DNA from: Phycicoccus endophyticus
GTDB taxonomy: Bacteria > Actinomycetota > Actinomycetes > Actinomycetales > Dermatophilaceae
DNA length: 64,000 nt
Direction: 5' to 3'
Assembly (NCBI RefSeq): GCF_011326735.1
Contig: NZ_JAANCN010000007.1
Location: 1-64,000, forward strand
This document shows, in pieces, positions 11,310 to 18,919 of this stretch; within the stretch, counting starts at the first letter, position 1; each line of letters opens with the position of its first letter. The notes beneath the pieces are model-generated. The model did no database searches. It worked only from the letters and a program-made list of their open reading frames with translations, and was not told where the DNA came from. The position numbers were made by a program, and so were the translations under genes.

Positions 11310-12755
11310 GTGACCGACCGGCTCAGCGCGCTCGACGCGTCCTTCCTGCGGCTCGAGGACGCGACGACGCCGATGCACGTGGGCTCGGTCATGGTCTTCG
11401 ACGTCCCGGACACCGGCTTCGACTACGAGCGCCTCGTCGACCTGATCAGCGAGCGGATCGCGCACGTCCCGCGCTACCGGCAGCGGGTGCGGACCGTCCC
11501 CCTGGGGATCGGGCCCCCGGTGTGGGTCGACGACCAGTCCTTCGACCTCAGCTACCACGTCCGGCGCAGCGCCCTGCCCCGTCCCGGCTCCGACGAGCAG
11601 CTCGAGGAGCTCGTCGCGCGCATCCTCCCGCGGCCGCTGGACCCGCTGCGGCCGCTGTGGGAGGTCTACCTCGTCGAGGGGCTCGCCGAGGACCGCTTCG
11701 CGATCATCACCAAGAGCCACCACAGCCTCGTCGACGGGGTCCACGGCGTCGACATCGGCGGGGTCATCGTCGACGGCAACCCCACCGGTGGCGAGGGGGT
11801 GCTCGCGACGTGGAGCCCCCGCCCCGAGCCCACGTCGGCCGAGCTCGTCGTCGGCGCGCTCGCCGACGTGGTGCGCACGCCGGGGCAGCTGCTCGAGACC
11901 CTCCAGCACGGTGTCGCCGACGTCGCCCGCACGGCCGGCCAGGTCGCCGGGGTCGCCGCCGACGTCGTGACGACCCTCGCCCGGCTCTCCGCGCGCCCGG
12001 CCCCGGAGTCGCCGCTCAACGCCTCGGTCGGCCGGGCCCGCCGCTACGTCATGGTCGGCACCGACCTCGAGGACTACCGGGCGGTGCGGGCCCGCCTCGG
12101 CCCCGGCGCGGCCGGCGGGCAGGTCACCGTCCACGACGTCGTCCTCGCGACGGTGGCCGGCGCCTTCCGCTCGTGGATGCTGACCCGCGGCGAGCCGGTG
12201 CACCCGGGGACGACGGTGCGGGCGCTCGTGCCCGTCTCGGTGCAGCCCGCCGACGTCGGCGAGGAGGGCCCACCGGGCGCCGAGGTGACCGCGTGCTTCG
12301 TCGACCTGCCGGTCGGCGAGCCCACCCCCTCGATGCGGCTGCACCAGATCGCCTTCGCGATGCGCCAGCAGACCGAGGGCGGCGGCCGGCGCGCCGTGCC
12401 CGCCGACGCGCTGACCGGGGTCGGCGGCTTCGCGCCCCCGACGCTGCACGCCCTCGGGGCGCGGCTCGGGCGCGCGGTGGGCAAGCGCCTGCACAACGTC
12501 GTCGTCACCAACGTGCCCGGCCCGCAGACCCCGCTGTACGCCGACGGCGCGCAGATGGTCTCGACCTACCCGGTGACCCCGCTCGGCGTCGGGCAGGCCC
12601 TCTCGATCGGGCTGACCTCCTACGACGGCGGCGTCTACTACGGGATCTACGCCGACCGCGACGCCATCCCGGACGCGGACGTCCTCGGCCAGGGGCTGCT
12701 CGAGGCCCTCCAGGAGCTGCTCGAGGCACCGCGTCCCCGTTCCCGCCGCACCTGA
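11310..12755 (+). CDS. Wax ester synthase / diacylglycerol acyltransferase (WS/DGAT)
   Basis: 481 aa from GTG 11310, preceded by GATAGGG. The active-site motif HHxxxDG is H137-H138-S-L-V-D142-G143. Other family marks are DRLSALDASFLRLEDATTPMH at the N-terminus, RPLWEVYL before the active site, and the late NVVVTNVPGPQTPLY. The enzyme condenses acyl-CoA with fatty alcohol or diacylglycerol to give storage wax esters or triacylglycerol at the membrane or lipid-droplet surface. It starts 13 nt after the CpaE-like gene and is followed 19 nt later by DUF6912, so co-transcription is likely. Which lipid it makes cannot be read from sequence. Confidence 0.93.
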   Translation: MTDRLSALDASFLRLEDATTPMHVGSVMVFDVPDTGFDYERLVDLISERIAHVPRYRQRVRTVPLGIGPPVWVDDQSFDLSYHVRRSALPRPGSDEQLEELVARILPRPLDPLRPLWEVYLVEGLAEDRFAIITKSHHSLVDGVHGVDIGGVIVDGNPTGGEGVLATWSPRPEPTSAELVVGALADVVRTPGQLLETLQHGVADVARTAGQVAGVAADVVTTLARLSARPAPESPLNASVGRARRYVMVGTDLEDYRAVRARLGPGAAGGQVTVHDVVLATVAGAFRSWMLTRGEPVHPGTTVRALVPVSVQPADVGEEGPPGAEVTACFVDLPVGEPTPSMRLHQIAFAMRQQTEGGGRRAVPADALTGVGGFAPPTLHALGARLGRAVGKRLHNVVVTNVPGPQTPLYADGAQMVSTYPVTPLGVGQALSIGLTSYDGGVYYGIYADRDAIPDADVLGQGLLEALQELLEAPRPRSRRT

Positions 12756-12774
12756 GACCCACGGAGGCCCCACG

Positions 12775-13203
12775 ATGCCCTTGACCCGCGTCTATCTGCC
12801 GCTCACCGCGGCCGACCTCGAGGCGCTCGTCGACGGGATGGACCTCGGCCCGCCCCCGCTCGCGGCGCACGGCGTCACCCCCGCGCTGGCCGGCCCGGGG
12901 CGGCCGGGCGACGCGGAGGAGCTGGAGCACCTCGCCTGGGTGGCGGCGAGCGAGGAGGCCGAGGCGCTGCGCGAGCGGGACGAGCGGCGGGTCGTCGCCG
13001 CCGCCGACCTCGACGCCGGCGCGGTCACCGTCCCGGCGGCGGGCGAGGTCCCCTCGCGGGTCGAGGTCCAGGTGCCGGTGCCGCGCTCGCGCCTGGTCTC
13101 CTTCCACGTCGACGAGCACCGGGGGGACACCGGCACCGCCGACCTCCTCTGGTACGACGTCACCGAGCTCGACGCGGTCCTGACGCTGCTCGCCGCCGGC
13201 TGA
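12775..13203 (+). CDS. DUF6912 family protein
   Basis: 142 aa from ATG 12775 with GGAGG about 7 nt upstream. It opens with TRVYLPLTAADLEALVDG and contains the central AEELEHLAWVAASEEA helix and the late LLWYDVTELDAVL stretch. This pattern recurs in small actinobacterial proteins of unknown function. No membrane segment or catalytic motif is visible. It closely follows the WS/DGAT gene, which may reflect nothing more than compact packing. Confidence 0.7.
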   Translation: MPLTRVYLPLTAADLEALVDGMDLGPPPLAAHGVTPALAGPGRPGDAEELEHLAWVAASEEAEALRERDERRVVAAADLDAGAVTVPAAGEVPSRVEVQVPVPRSRLVSFHVDEHRGDTGTADLLWYDVTELDAVLTLLAAG

Positions 13204-13284
13204 GGCGGATTTGCGCCGCGTGCGGGGCCGGCGCGAGAGTGTGAGGCGTCCCCGACGTCGTGACCGAAGCAGGTGCCGCCCCGC

Positions 13285-14913
13285 ATGGACGCTGTGACCC
13301 ACGTCCCCTCCCCGACCAACGAGCGCGTGCTCGACTACGCCCCCGGTAGCCCGGAGCGGGCCTCCCTCGAGGTGGCTCTCGCCGAGCTGGGCGCGCAGCA
13401 GCACGAGCTCCCGCACACGATCGGCGGCAAGCGGGTCATGGGCGGTGGGCGCCGGTTCGAGGTGCGCCAGCCGCACGCCCGGCGCTCGGTGCTCGGGGTG
13501 TCGAAGTCGGCGACCAAGGCCGACGCCGCCGCGGCGGTCGACGCGGCCCGGGCGGCCGCCCCGGGGTGGCGCGGGCTCGACTTCGAGGACCGCGCGAGCG
13601 TCCTGCTCAAGGCGGCGGACCTGCTCTCCGGGCCCTGGCGTGCCCGGCTGAACGCGGCGACGATGCTCGGGCAGTCCAAGACCGCCTACCAGGCCGAGAT
13701 CGACGCGGTGTGCGAGCTGGCCGACTTCTGGCGCTTCAACGTGCACTTCGCCCGGCAGATCCTCGAGGAGCAGCCGCCGCGCAACGCGCCGGGGGTCTGG
13801 AACCGCAGCGAGCACCGCTCGCTGGAGGGCTTCGTCTACGCCGTGACGCCGTTCAACTTCACGGCGATCGCCGGCAACCTGCCGACGGCGCCGGCCCTCA
13901 TGGGCAACACCGTCGTGTGGAAGCCCTCACCGACCCAGCAGCTGGCGGCCCAGCTGACGATGGAGCTGCTCGAGGAGGCCGGGATGCCTCCCGGGGTCGT
14001 CAACCTCGTCACCGGCGACGGCGTCGCCGTCTCGGACGTCGTGCTGACCCACCCCGACCTCGCCGGCCTGCACTTCACCGGCTCCACGGCCACCTTCCAG
14101 CACCTGTGGCGCACCATCGGGGAGAACCTCACGACCTACCGGCACTACCCGCGGATCGTCGGCGAGACCGGGGGCAAGGACTTCATCCTCGCCCACCCGA
14201 GCGCCGACCCCGACGTGCTGCGCACGGCGATGGTCCGGGGGGCCTTCGAGTACCAGGGCCAGAAGTGCTCGGCGGCCTCCCGGGCCTACGTGCCGCGCTC
14301 GGTGTGGCGCCGCCTCAAGGACGACCTCGTCGGCGTCACCGAGGGGCTGACCCAGGGCGACGTCACCGACCTCGGCAACTTCATGGGCGCGGTCATCGAC
14401 GAGCGGGCCTACGCCAAGCACGTGGCGTGCATCGACCGGGCGCACGCGAGCAGCCACCTCGACGTGCTCGCCGGGGGGACCTACGACGACTCCGAGGGCT
14501 GGTTCGTGCGCCCGACCGTCGTCGAGAGCAGCGACCCCGGCGACGAGATGTTCTCGACCGAGTACTTCGGCCCGATCCTCGCCGTGCACGTCTTCCCGGA
14601 CCGGCAGTACGACACGGTGCTCGACCAGATGGAGTCGGTGGCGCCGTACGCGCTCACCGGGGCCGTCATCGCCCAGGACCGGGCCGCCATCGCCGACGCC
14701 ACCGAGCGGCTGCGCTTCGCCGCCGGCAACTTCTACGTCAACGACAAGCCGACGGGCGCGGTCGTCGGCCAGCAGCCCTTCGGCGGTGGCCGGGCCTCGG
14801 GCACCAACGACAAGGCGGGCTCGGCGGCCAACCTCATGCGGTGGACCTCGACGCGCTCGATCAAGGAGACGTTCGTGCCGCCGACCGACCACCGCTACCC
14901 GCACATGGGCTGA
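13285..14913 (+). CDS. pruA: L-glutamate gamma-semialdehyde (P5C) dehydrogenase
   Basis: 542 aa from ATG 13285 (GTG 13273 is a weaker option). It oxidises glutamate semialdehyde to glutamate with NAD+, the second step of proline catabolism. Aldehyde-dehydrogenase signatures are the general base E294 in GETGGKDF and nucleophile C328 in GQKCSAASR. The NAD pocket has VTPFNFTAIAGN and LHFTGSTATF. Length and the N-terminus THVPSPTNERVLDYAPGS match stand-alone PruA (group 1). No proline dehydrogenase (putB) gene is adjacent. The glutamate product could feed the NAD-glutamate dehydrogenase 4 kb downstream. Confidence 0.95.
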   Translation: MDAVTHVPSPTNERVLDYAPGSPERASLEVALAELGAQQHELPHTIGGKRVMGGGRRFEVRQPHARRSVLGVSKSATKADAAAAVDAARAAAPGWRGLDFEDRASVLLKAADLLSGPWRARLNAATMLGQSKTAYQAEIDAVCELADFWRFNVHFARQILEEQPPRNAPGVWNRSEHRSLEGFVYAVTPFNFTAIAGNLPTAPALMGNTVVWKPSPTQQLAAQLTMELLEEAGMPPGVVNLVTGDGVAVSDVVLTHPDLAGLHFTGSTATFQHLWRTIGENLTTYRHYPRIVGETGGKDFILAHPSADPDVLRTAMVRGAFEYQGQKCSAASRAYVPRSVWRRLKDDLVGVTEGLTQGDVTDLGNFMGAVIDERAYAKHVACIDRAHASSHLDVLAGGTYDDSEGWFVRPTVVESSDPGDEMFSTEYFGPILAVHVFPDRQYDTVLDQMESVAPYALTGAVIAQDRAAIADATERLRFAAGNFYVNDKPTGAVVGQQPFGGGRASGTNDKAGSAANLMRWTSTRSIKETFVPPTDHRYPHMG

Positions 14914-14924
14914 GCGCGGCGGGC

Positions 14925-15419
14925 TCAGCCGCCGAGACGCTCGCGCAGCAGGTCGAGCTCGCGCCCGATCGCGGCGTCGATCGGACCCGCGGCCGCGCGC
15001 TCGATCCGGCCGCCGACGAGCGGCACGGTGGCCTTGAGCTCGGCGTCGAGCAGCTCGAGCGAGCCCGCGCCGTCGCCCTCGAGCCGCAGGGTGCCCTTGA
15101 GGGTGAGGGGGGCGCCCTGGACGTGGAGGTCGACGCTCGCCTGCCGGGCCCCACCGGGCTCCGGCGCGCCCCAGTCGTAGACCTCGACGACGGTGAGGGT
15201 GTCACCGACGAAGGAGCGGGCGACGTCGGGCAGGCCGTCGGCCGGCAGCTCGCGCGCGGTCCGCACCCGGTGGCCGAGGGCGTGCTCGCTCACCTCCACC
15301 TCGTACCGTCCGCCCGCGGTGGTCGCCTCGCACTTGGCGTGCTGGAAGCCGGCGTCGGTGAGCACGGCGTAGACCTGCTGCGCGGTGGCGGCCAGCTGCT
15401 CGCGGCGGGTGAGTCGCAC
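14925..15419 (-). CDS. DUF2505 family (START-like) protein
   Basis: 164 aa from a GTG at 15419. The fold is a START/SRPBCC-like lipid-binding or ligand-binding cavity: VRLTRREQLAATAQQVYAVL at the start, the strand LHVQGAPLTLKGTLRLEG, and the C-terminal helix GPIDAAIGRELDLLRERLG. DUF2505 proteins are common in actinobacteria and have no assigned role. It converges on pruA with an 11-nt gap and diverges from the sulfatase, about 100 bp away. Confidence 0.8.
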   Translation of the reverse strand: MRLTRREQLAATAQQVYAVLTDAGFQHAKCEATTAGGRYEVEVSEHALGHRVRTARELPADGLPDVARSFVGDTLTVVEVYDWGAPEPGGARQASVDLHVQGAPLTLKGTLRLEGDGAGSLELLDAELKATVPLVGGRIERAAAGPIDAAIGRELDLLRERLGG

Positions 15420-15522
15420 GGGTCGTCCTTCGCTCGGGGCCTGGAGCGGCGATCCTACGGCGGGTGTCCGCCGCTCGGCCGGTCGTGGACGGCGGACGGG
15501 TCCCGGGTGGAGGATCCGCTGC

Positions 15523-17928
15523 GTGCCACCTGCCCACGGCGCCCCCGAGCCCGGCCACCCCTCCGCCCAGTCGCCCTCCCCGCTGCTCGACCCGGCGAGC
15601 ACGAGCGCGGCGCCCCCGCCCGAGCCGGACCGGCGCCACCTGCCGCTCGACGTCTCCGGCCTGCCGGTCGTGCCCGTGCGTGCCCCGCAGGGGGCCCCGA
15701 ACGTGCTGCTCGTCGTCGTCGACGACATGGGCTTCGGCGCCTCCTCGCCCTACGGCGGCCCGGTCCACATGCCGACGGCGGAGCGGCTCGCGGCCGGCGG
15801 CCTGCGCTACAGCCGCTTCCACGTCACCTCCTTGTGCTCGCCGACCCGCCAGGCGCTGCTCACCGGCCGCAACCACCACTCGGTCGGCATGGGGGTGACC
15901 TCGGAGATGGCGACGAGCGAGCCGGGGTACCACGGGTTCCGGCCCCGCAGCGCGGGCACCCTCGCCCAGGTGCTCGCCGGGAACGGGTACTCGACGGCCG
16001 CCTTCGGCAAGTGGCACCAGACCCCGCCGGTCGAGGTCACCCCGTCGGGGCCGTTCACCCGGTGGCCGACGGGTGAGGGGTTCGGCACGTTCTACGGGTT
16101 CCTCGGGGCCGAGATGAACCACTGGTACCCCCAGCTGTACGCCGGGACCTCGCCCTACGAGCCGGAGCGCACCCCGCAGGAGGGCTACCACCTCACCGAG
16201 GACCTGCTCGACCAGGCCGTCACCTGGGTGCGCACCCAGACCACGCTCACCCCGGACCGGCCCTTCTTCTGCTACCTGGCCCTCGGGGCGACGCACGCGC
16301 CCTTCCACGTCGCGCCGGAGTGGATCGAGCGCTACCGCGGCCGCTTCGACGCCGGCTGGGACGCGATGCGCGAGGAGATCCTCGCTCGCCAGCAGCAGCT
16401 CGGTGTCGTCCCCGAGGGCACGAGCCTCGCCCCGTGGGCCGACGGGGTGCCCCACTGGGACGAGCTCGACGACGCCGGACGGCGGGTGGCCGTGCGGCTC
16501 ATGGAGACCTACGCCGGCTTCGCCGAGCACGCCGACCGCCAGGTGGGCCGGCTCGTCGACGCCCTCGAGGAGGCGGGGGCGCTGGAGAACACCCTCGTCC
16601 TCTACCTGCTCGGGGACAACGGCGCCTCGGGGGAGGGCGGCCTCGAGGGCACCGTGCGCGAGCACCTCGTCGGCCACGGCATCGCCGACGACGTCGCCGA
16701 CATGGACGCCCGGCTCGACGAGATCGGCTCCCCGTCGACCTACGGCATGTACCCCGTCGGCTGGGCGCTCGCGATGAACACCCCCTACCAGTGGACCAAG
16801 CAGGTGGCCTCGCACTTCGGCGGCACGCGCGACGGGCTCGTCGTGCACTGGCCGGCGGGCTTCGCCGCCCGCGGCGAGGTCCGCGACCAGTTCCACCACG
16901 TCATCGACATCCTCCCGACCGTCTGCGAGGCCGCGGGTGTGCCGCTGCCCGAGACCGTCGAGGGGGTGCTCCAGCAGCCGGTCGAGGGGGTCTCGATGGG
17001 CTACAGCTTCGACGCGCCCGCGGCGGCGGACCGCCGCCGCACCCAGTACTTCGAGATGGTCGGCAACCGGGGCATCTACCACGAGGGCTGGACGGCGGTG
17101 GCCCGGCACGGTCGGCCGTGGCGGATGACCGAGGCGCCCCGGCCGTTCGAGGACGACCCGTGGGAGCTCTACGACACGACGGCGGACTGGTCGCAGTCGC
17201 GCGACCTCGCCGGGAGCGACCCGCAGCGGCTCGCGGCGCTACGCGAGGTCTTCGTCGAGGAGGCCGCGCGCCACCACGTCTTCCCGCTGGACGACCGGGT
17301 CACCGAGCGGGAGAACCCCGAGCTCGCCGGCCGCTTCGACCTCCACCACGGGCGCCGGCGGATGGTGTTCGGCCCGACGACGCGCCGGCTGTCGGAGGAG
17401 GCGGCGCCGAACGTCAAGAACCGTTCCCACCGGGTGAGCGTCGAGCTGGACCTTCCGCACAGCCATCTGCCACCGCAGGCCTCGGGCGGGGTCCTCGTCG
17501 CCCAGGGCGGCCGGTTCGGCGGGTGGTCCTTCTACCTGCTCGACGGGCGGCCCTGCTACGCCTACAACCGCTACGGGCGCGACCTGACCGTGGTGCGCTC
17601 GCGCACGGTCGTGCGCCCCGGCGCGCACACCCTCGCGATGGACTTCGTCTACGACGGCGGCCCGCCGGGCAGCGGGGCCCGGGTGAGCCTGCTCGTCGAC
17701 GGCACCGTCGTCGGGGAGGGCCGGCTGGCCGCCACGACGGCCTACTACTTCGCGTTCGACGAGACCTTCAACGTCGGCGTCGACCGGGGCAGCCCGGTCG
17801 TCGACGACTACCCCCCGCTGCGGAACGCGTTCACCGGCCGGATCGACAAGGTGGTGGTCGACCTCGAGCCCGGCGCCCCCCTGGCCCCCGAGGAGCGGGC
17901 GGCACTCGCGGCCCGGCTGGCCGACTGA
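15523..17928 (+). CDS. Sulfatase of the Cys (formylglycine) type
   Basis: 801 aa from GTG 15523 with GGAGG about 9 nt upstream. The sulfatase signature C105-S-P-T-R begins LCSPTRQALLTGR; its Cys must be converted to formylglycine by an FGE enzyme. Metal ligands include D67-D68 in VVVDDMGF, and LGDNGASGEGG supplies the later D-N pair. A C-terminal beta-sandwich-like region (about 600-800) follows. It lacks an obvious signal peptide (the N-terminus is Pro/Ser-rich), so cytoplasmic or non-classical location is possible. The family hydrolyses sulfate esters; the substrate is not predictable. No FGE gene is in the window. Confidence 0.9.
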   Translation: MPPAHGAPEPGHPSAQSPSPLLDPASTSAAPPPEPDRRHLPLDVSGLPVVPVRAPQGAPNVLLVVVDDMGFGASSPYGGPVHMPTAERLAAGGLRYSRFHVTSLCSPTRQALLTGRNHHSVGMGVTSEMATSEPGYHGFRPRSAGTLAQVLAGNGYSTAAFGKWHQTPPVEVTPSGPFTRWPTGEGFGTFYGFLGAEMNHWYPQLYAGTSPYEPERTPQEGYHLTEDLLDQAVTWVRTQTTLTPDRPFFCYLALGATHAPFHVAPEWIERYRGRFDAGWDAMREEILARQQQLGVVPEGTSLAPWADGVPHWDELDDAGRRVAVRLMETYAGFAEHADRQVGRLVDALEEAGALENTLVLYLLGDNGASGEGGLEGTVREHLVGHGIADDVADMDARLDEIGSPSTYGMYPVGWALAMNTPYQWTKQVASHFGGTRDGLVVHWPAGFAARGEVRDQFHHVIDILPTVCEAAGVPLPETVEGVLQQPVEGVSMGYSFDAPAAADRRRTQYFEMVGNRGIYHEGWTAVARHGRPWRMTEAPRPFEDDPWELYDTTADWSQSRDLAGSDPQRLAALREVFVEEAARHHVFPLDDRVTERENPELAGRFDLHHGRRRMVFGPTTRRLSEEAAPNVKNRSHRVSVELDLPHSHLPPQASGGVLVAQGGRFGGWSFYLLDGRPCYAYNRYGRDLTVVRSRTVVRPGAHTLAMDFVYDGGPPGSGARVSLLVDGTVVGEGRLAATTAYYFAFDETFNVGVDRGSPVVDDYPPLRNAFTGRIDKVVVDLEPGAPLAPEERAALAARLAD

Positions 17929-17931
17929 GGC

Positions 17932-18453
17932 TCACCCGCGCCGGAGGGCGTCGGAGAGGGTCGTGAGCCGGGCGGCCGAGGCGCGCAGCTCGTCGAGGAC
18001 GAAGTCCCGCCGGCGCCGGTGCTGGGCCAGGAGGAGGTCGAGCTCACCCTGGAGCCGCACGGCGCGTTCGCGGCGTCCGGCGTCGGTGGCCTCGTCGGCC
18101 TCCCCCCGCACCCCGTAGCCGGGCACGACCCGCCCGTCGCGCAGCTCGAGGCCGGCGGTGGCCGCCCGCTCGTGCAGCGCCCGGCCTCGGGCGTGCAGCT
18201 CGGAGAGGTCGCCGGCACGGTCCTGCAGGAGGCGGGCGACCCGCTCGAGCTCGGTGGCCGCCGACGTCGTCGCCTCGGCCAGGTCCGCACCCCGGCGGCG
18301 GGTGTGCACCGAGACCCGTCCGGCCCAGCCCTCACCGAGGTCGGCGAGCGCCGTGGCCAGGGGCGGCGCGCTGGCACCGAGGCGCCGCCCGGCGGCGGCG
18401 AGGGTCGAGGCGGCGGCGGCGAACGAGCCGGGGTCGCCCGGGACGACGCTCAT
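17932..18453 (-). CDS. WXG100-like helical protein
   Basis: 173 aa from an ATG at 18453. The first 100 residues are an alpha-helical hairpin with a W-x-G turn at W43-A44-G45 (LGEGWAGRVS), the position typical of WXG100/ESAT-6 proteins exported by type VII secretion. A second pair of charged helices follows (about 115-170, ERAVRLQGELDLLLAQHRRRRDF). The fusion of a WXG-like hairpin to an extra helical domain is like LXG/long-WXG substrates. Its ATG overlaps the stop of the upstream 93-aa gene (ATGA). Secretion is inferred, not shown. Confidence 0.55.
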   Translation of the reverse strand: MSVVPGDPGSFAAAASTLAAAGRRLGASAPPLATALADLGEGWAGRVSVHTRRRGADLAEATTSAATELERVARLLQDRAGDLSELHARGRALHERAATAGLELRDGRVVPGYGVRGEADEATDAGRRERAVRLQGELDLLLAQHRRRRDFVLDELRASAARLTTLSDALRRG

Positions 18454-18731
18454 CGGGGGACCTGCCGGTCCCGCTCGGCGCCGGCCGCGGGCGCGCCGGC
18501 CCCGGCGTACGGCGCGAGCGCCAGAGCCACCTCGTCCGCGGTCTCGGTCAGCGCCCGCAGGCTGTCGGCGACCTGGTCCAGCCAGTCGTCGAGCACGCGC
18601 TGCGGCCGTGGCTCGCCGGTGACGACGAGGCTCGCCAGGACGTCCTCCTCGGCCTCGGCGAGCAGGGCCCGCAGGGCGTCGAGGTGGGCCGCGACGGAGC
18701 GGGCGGAGGCCGGTTCGGGTCCGGAGGGCAC
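18450..18731 (-). CDS. Small helical protein coupled to the WXG100-like gene
   Basis: 93 aa from a GTG at 18731. Nearly all of it is predicted helix (SVAAHLDALRALLAEAEED and VLDDWLDQVADSLRALTETADE), separated by a short turn near GEPRPQ. Size and two-helix layout resemble WXG100 partners, although no W-x-G is present at the turn. Stop and start overlap with the downstream 173-aa gene, so they are probably made in a fixed ratio and may form a heterodimer. No function is recognised. Confidence 0.55.
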   Translation of the reverse strand: MPSGPEPASARSVAAHLDALRALLAEAEEDVLASLVVTGEPRPQRVLDDWLDQVADSLRALTETADEVALALAPYAGAGAPAAGAERDRQVPR

Positions 18732-18842
18732 CGCCCCACGGTAGCCGCCGCACCGGTCGGCGGCGGGGCGTTCCCCACAGGGCGGCAGGCGAGCGCCGTG
18801 ACCGCCGACGGGGTGGATGCCCTCACCCGGCGCGAGGGTGGC

Positions 18843-18848
18843 TAGGCT
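18843..18848 (+). promoter_or_regulatory. Likely -10 (TAGGCT) of gdh
   Basis: TAGGCT matches the window-wide -10 pattern. It would give the glutamate dehydrogenase transcript a leader of about 65 nt, which contains AAGGAG at 18902-18907. Confidence 0.45.
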
Positions 18849-18919
18849 CGGCCACGGACACGAGGACGTGGCCCACCGCGTTCGCGGTGCCACCCGCGAC
18901 GAAGGAGTGCGAGCGCCCC

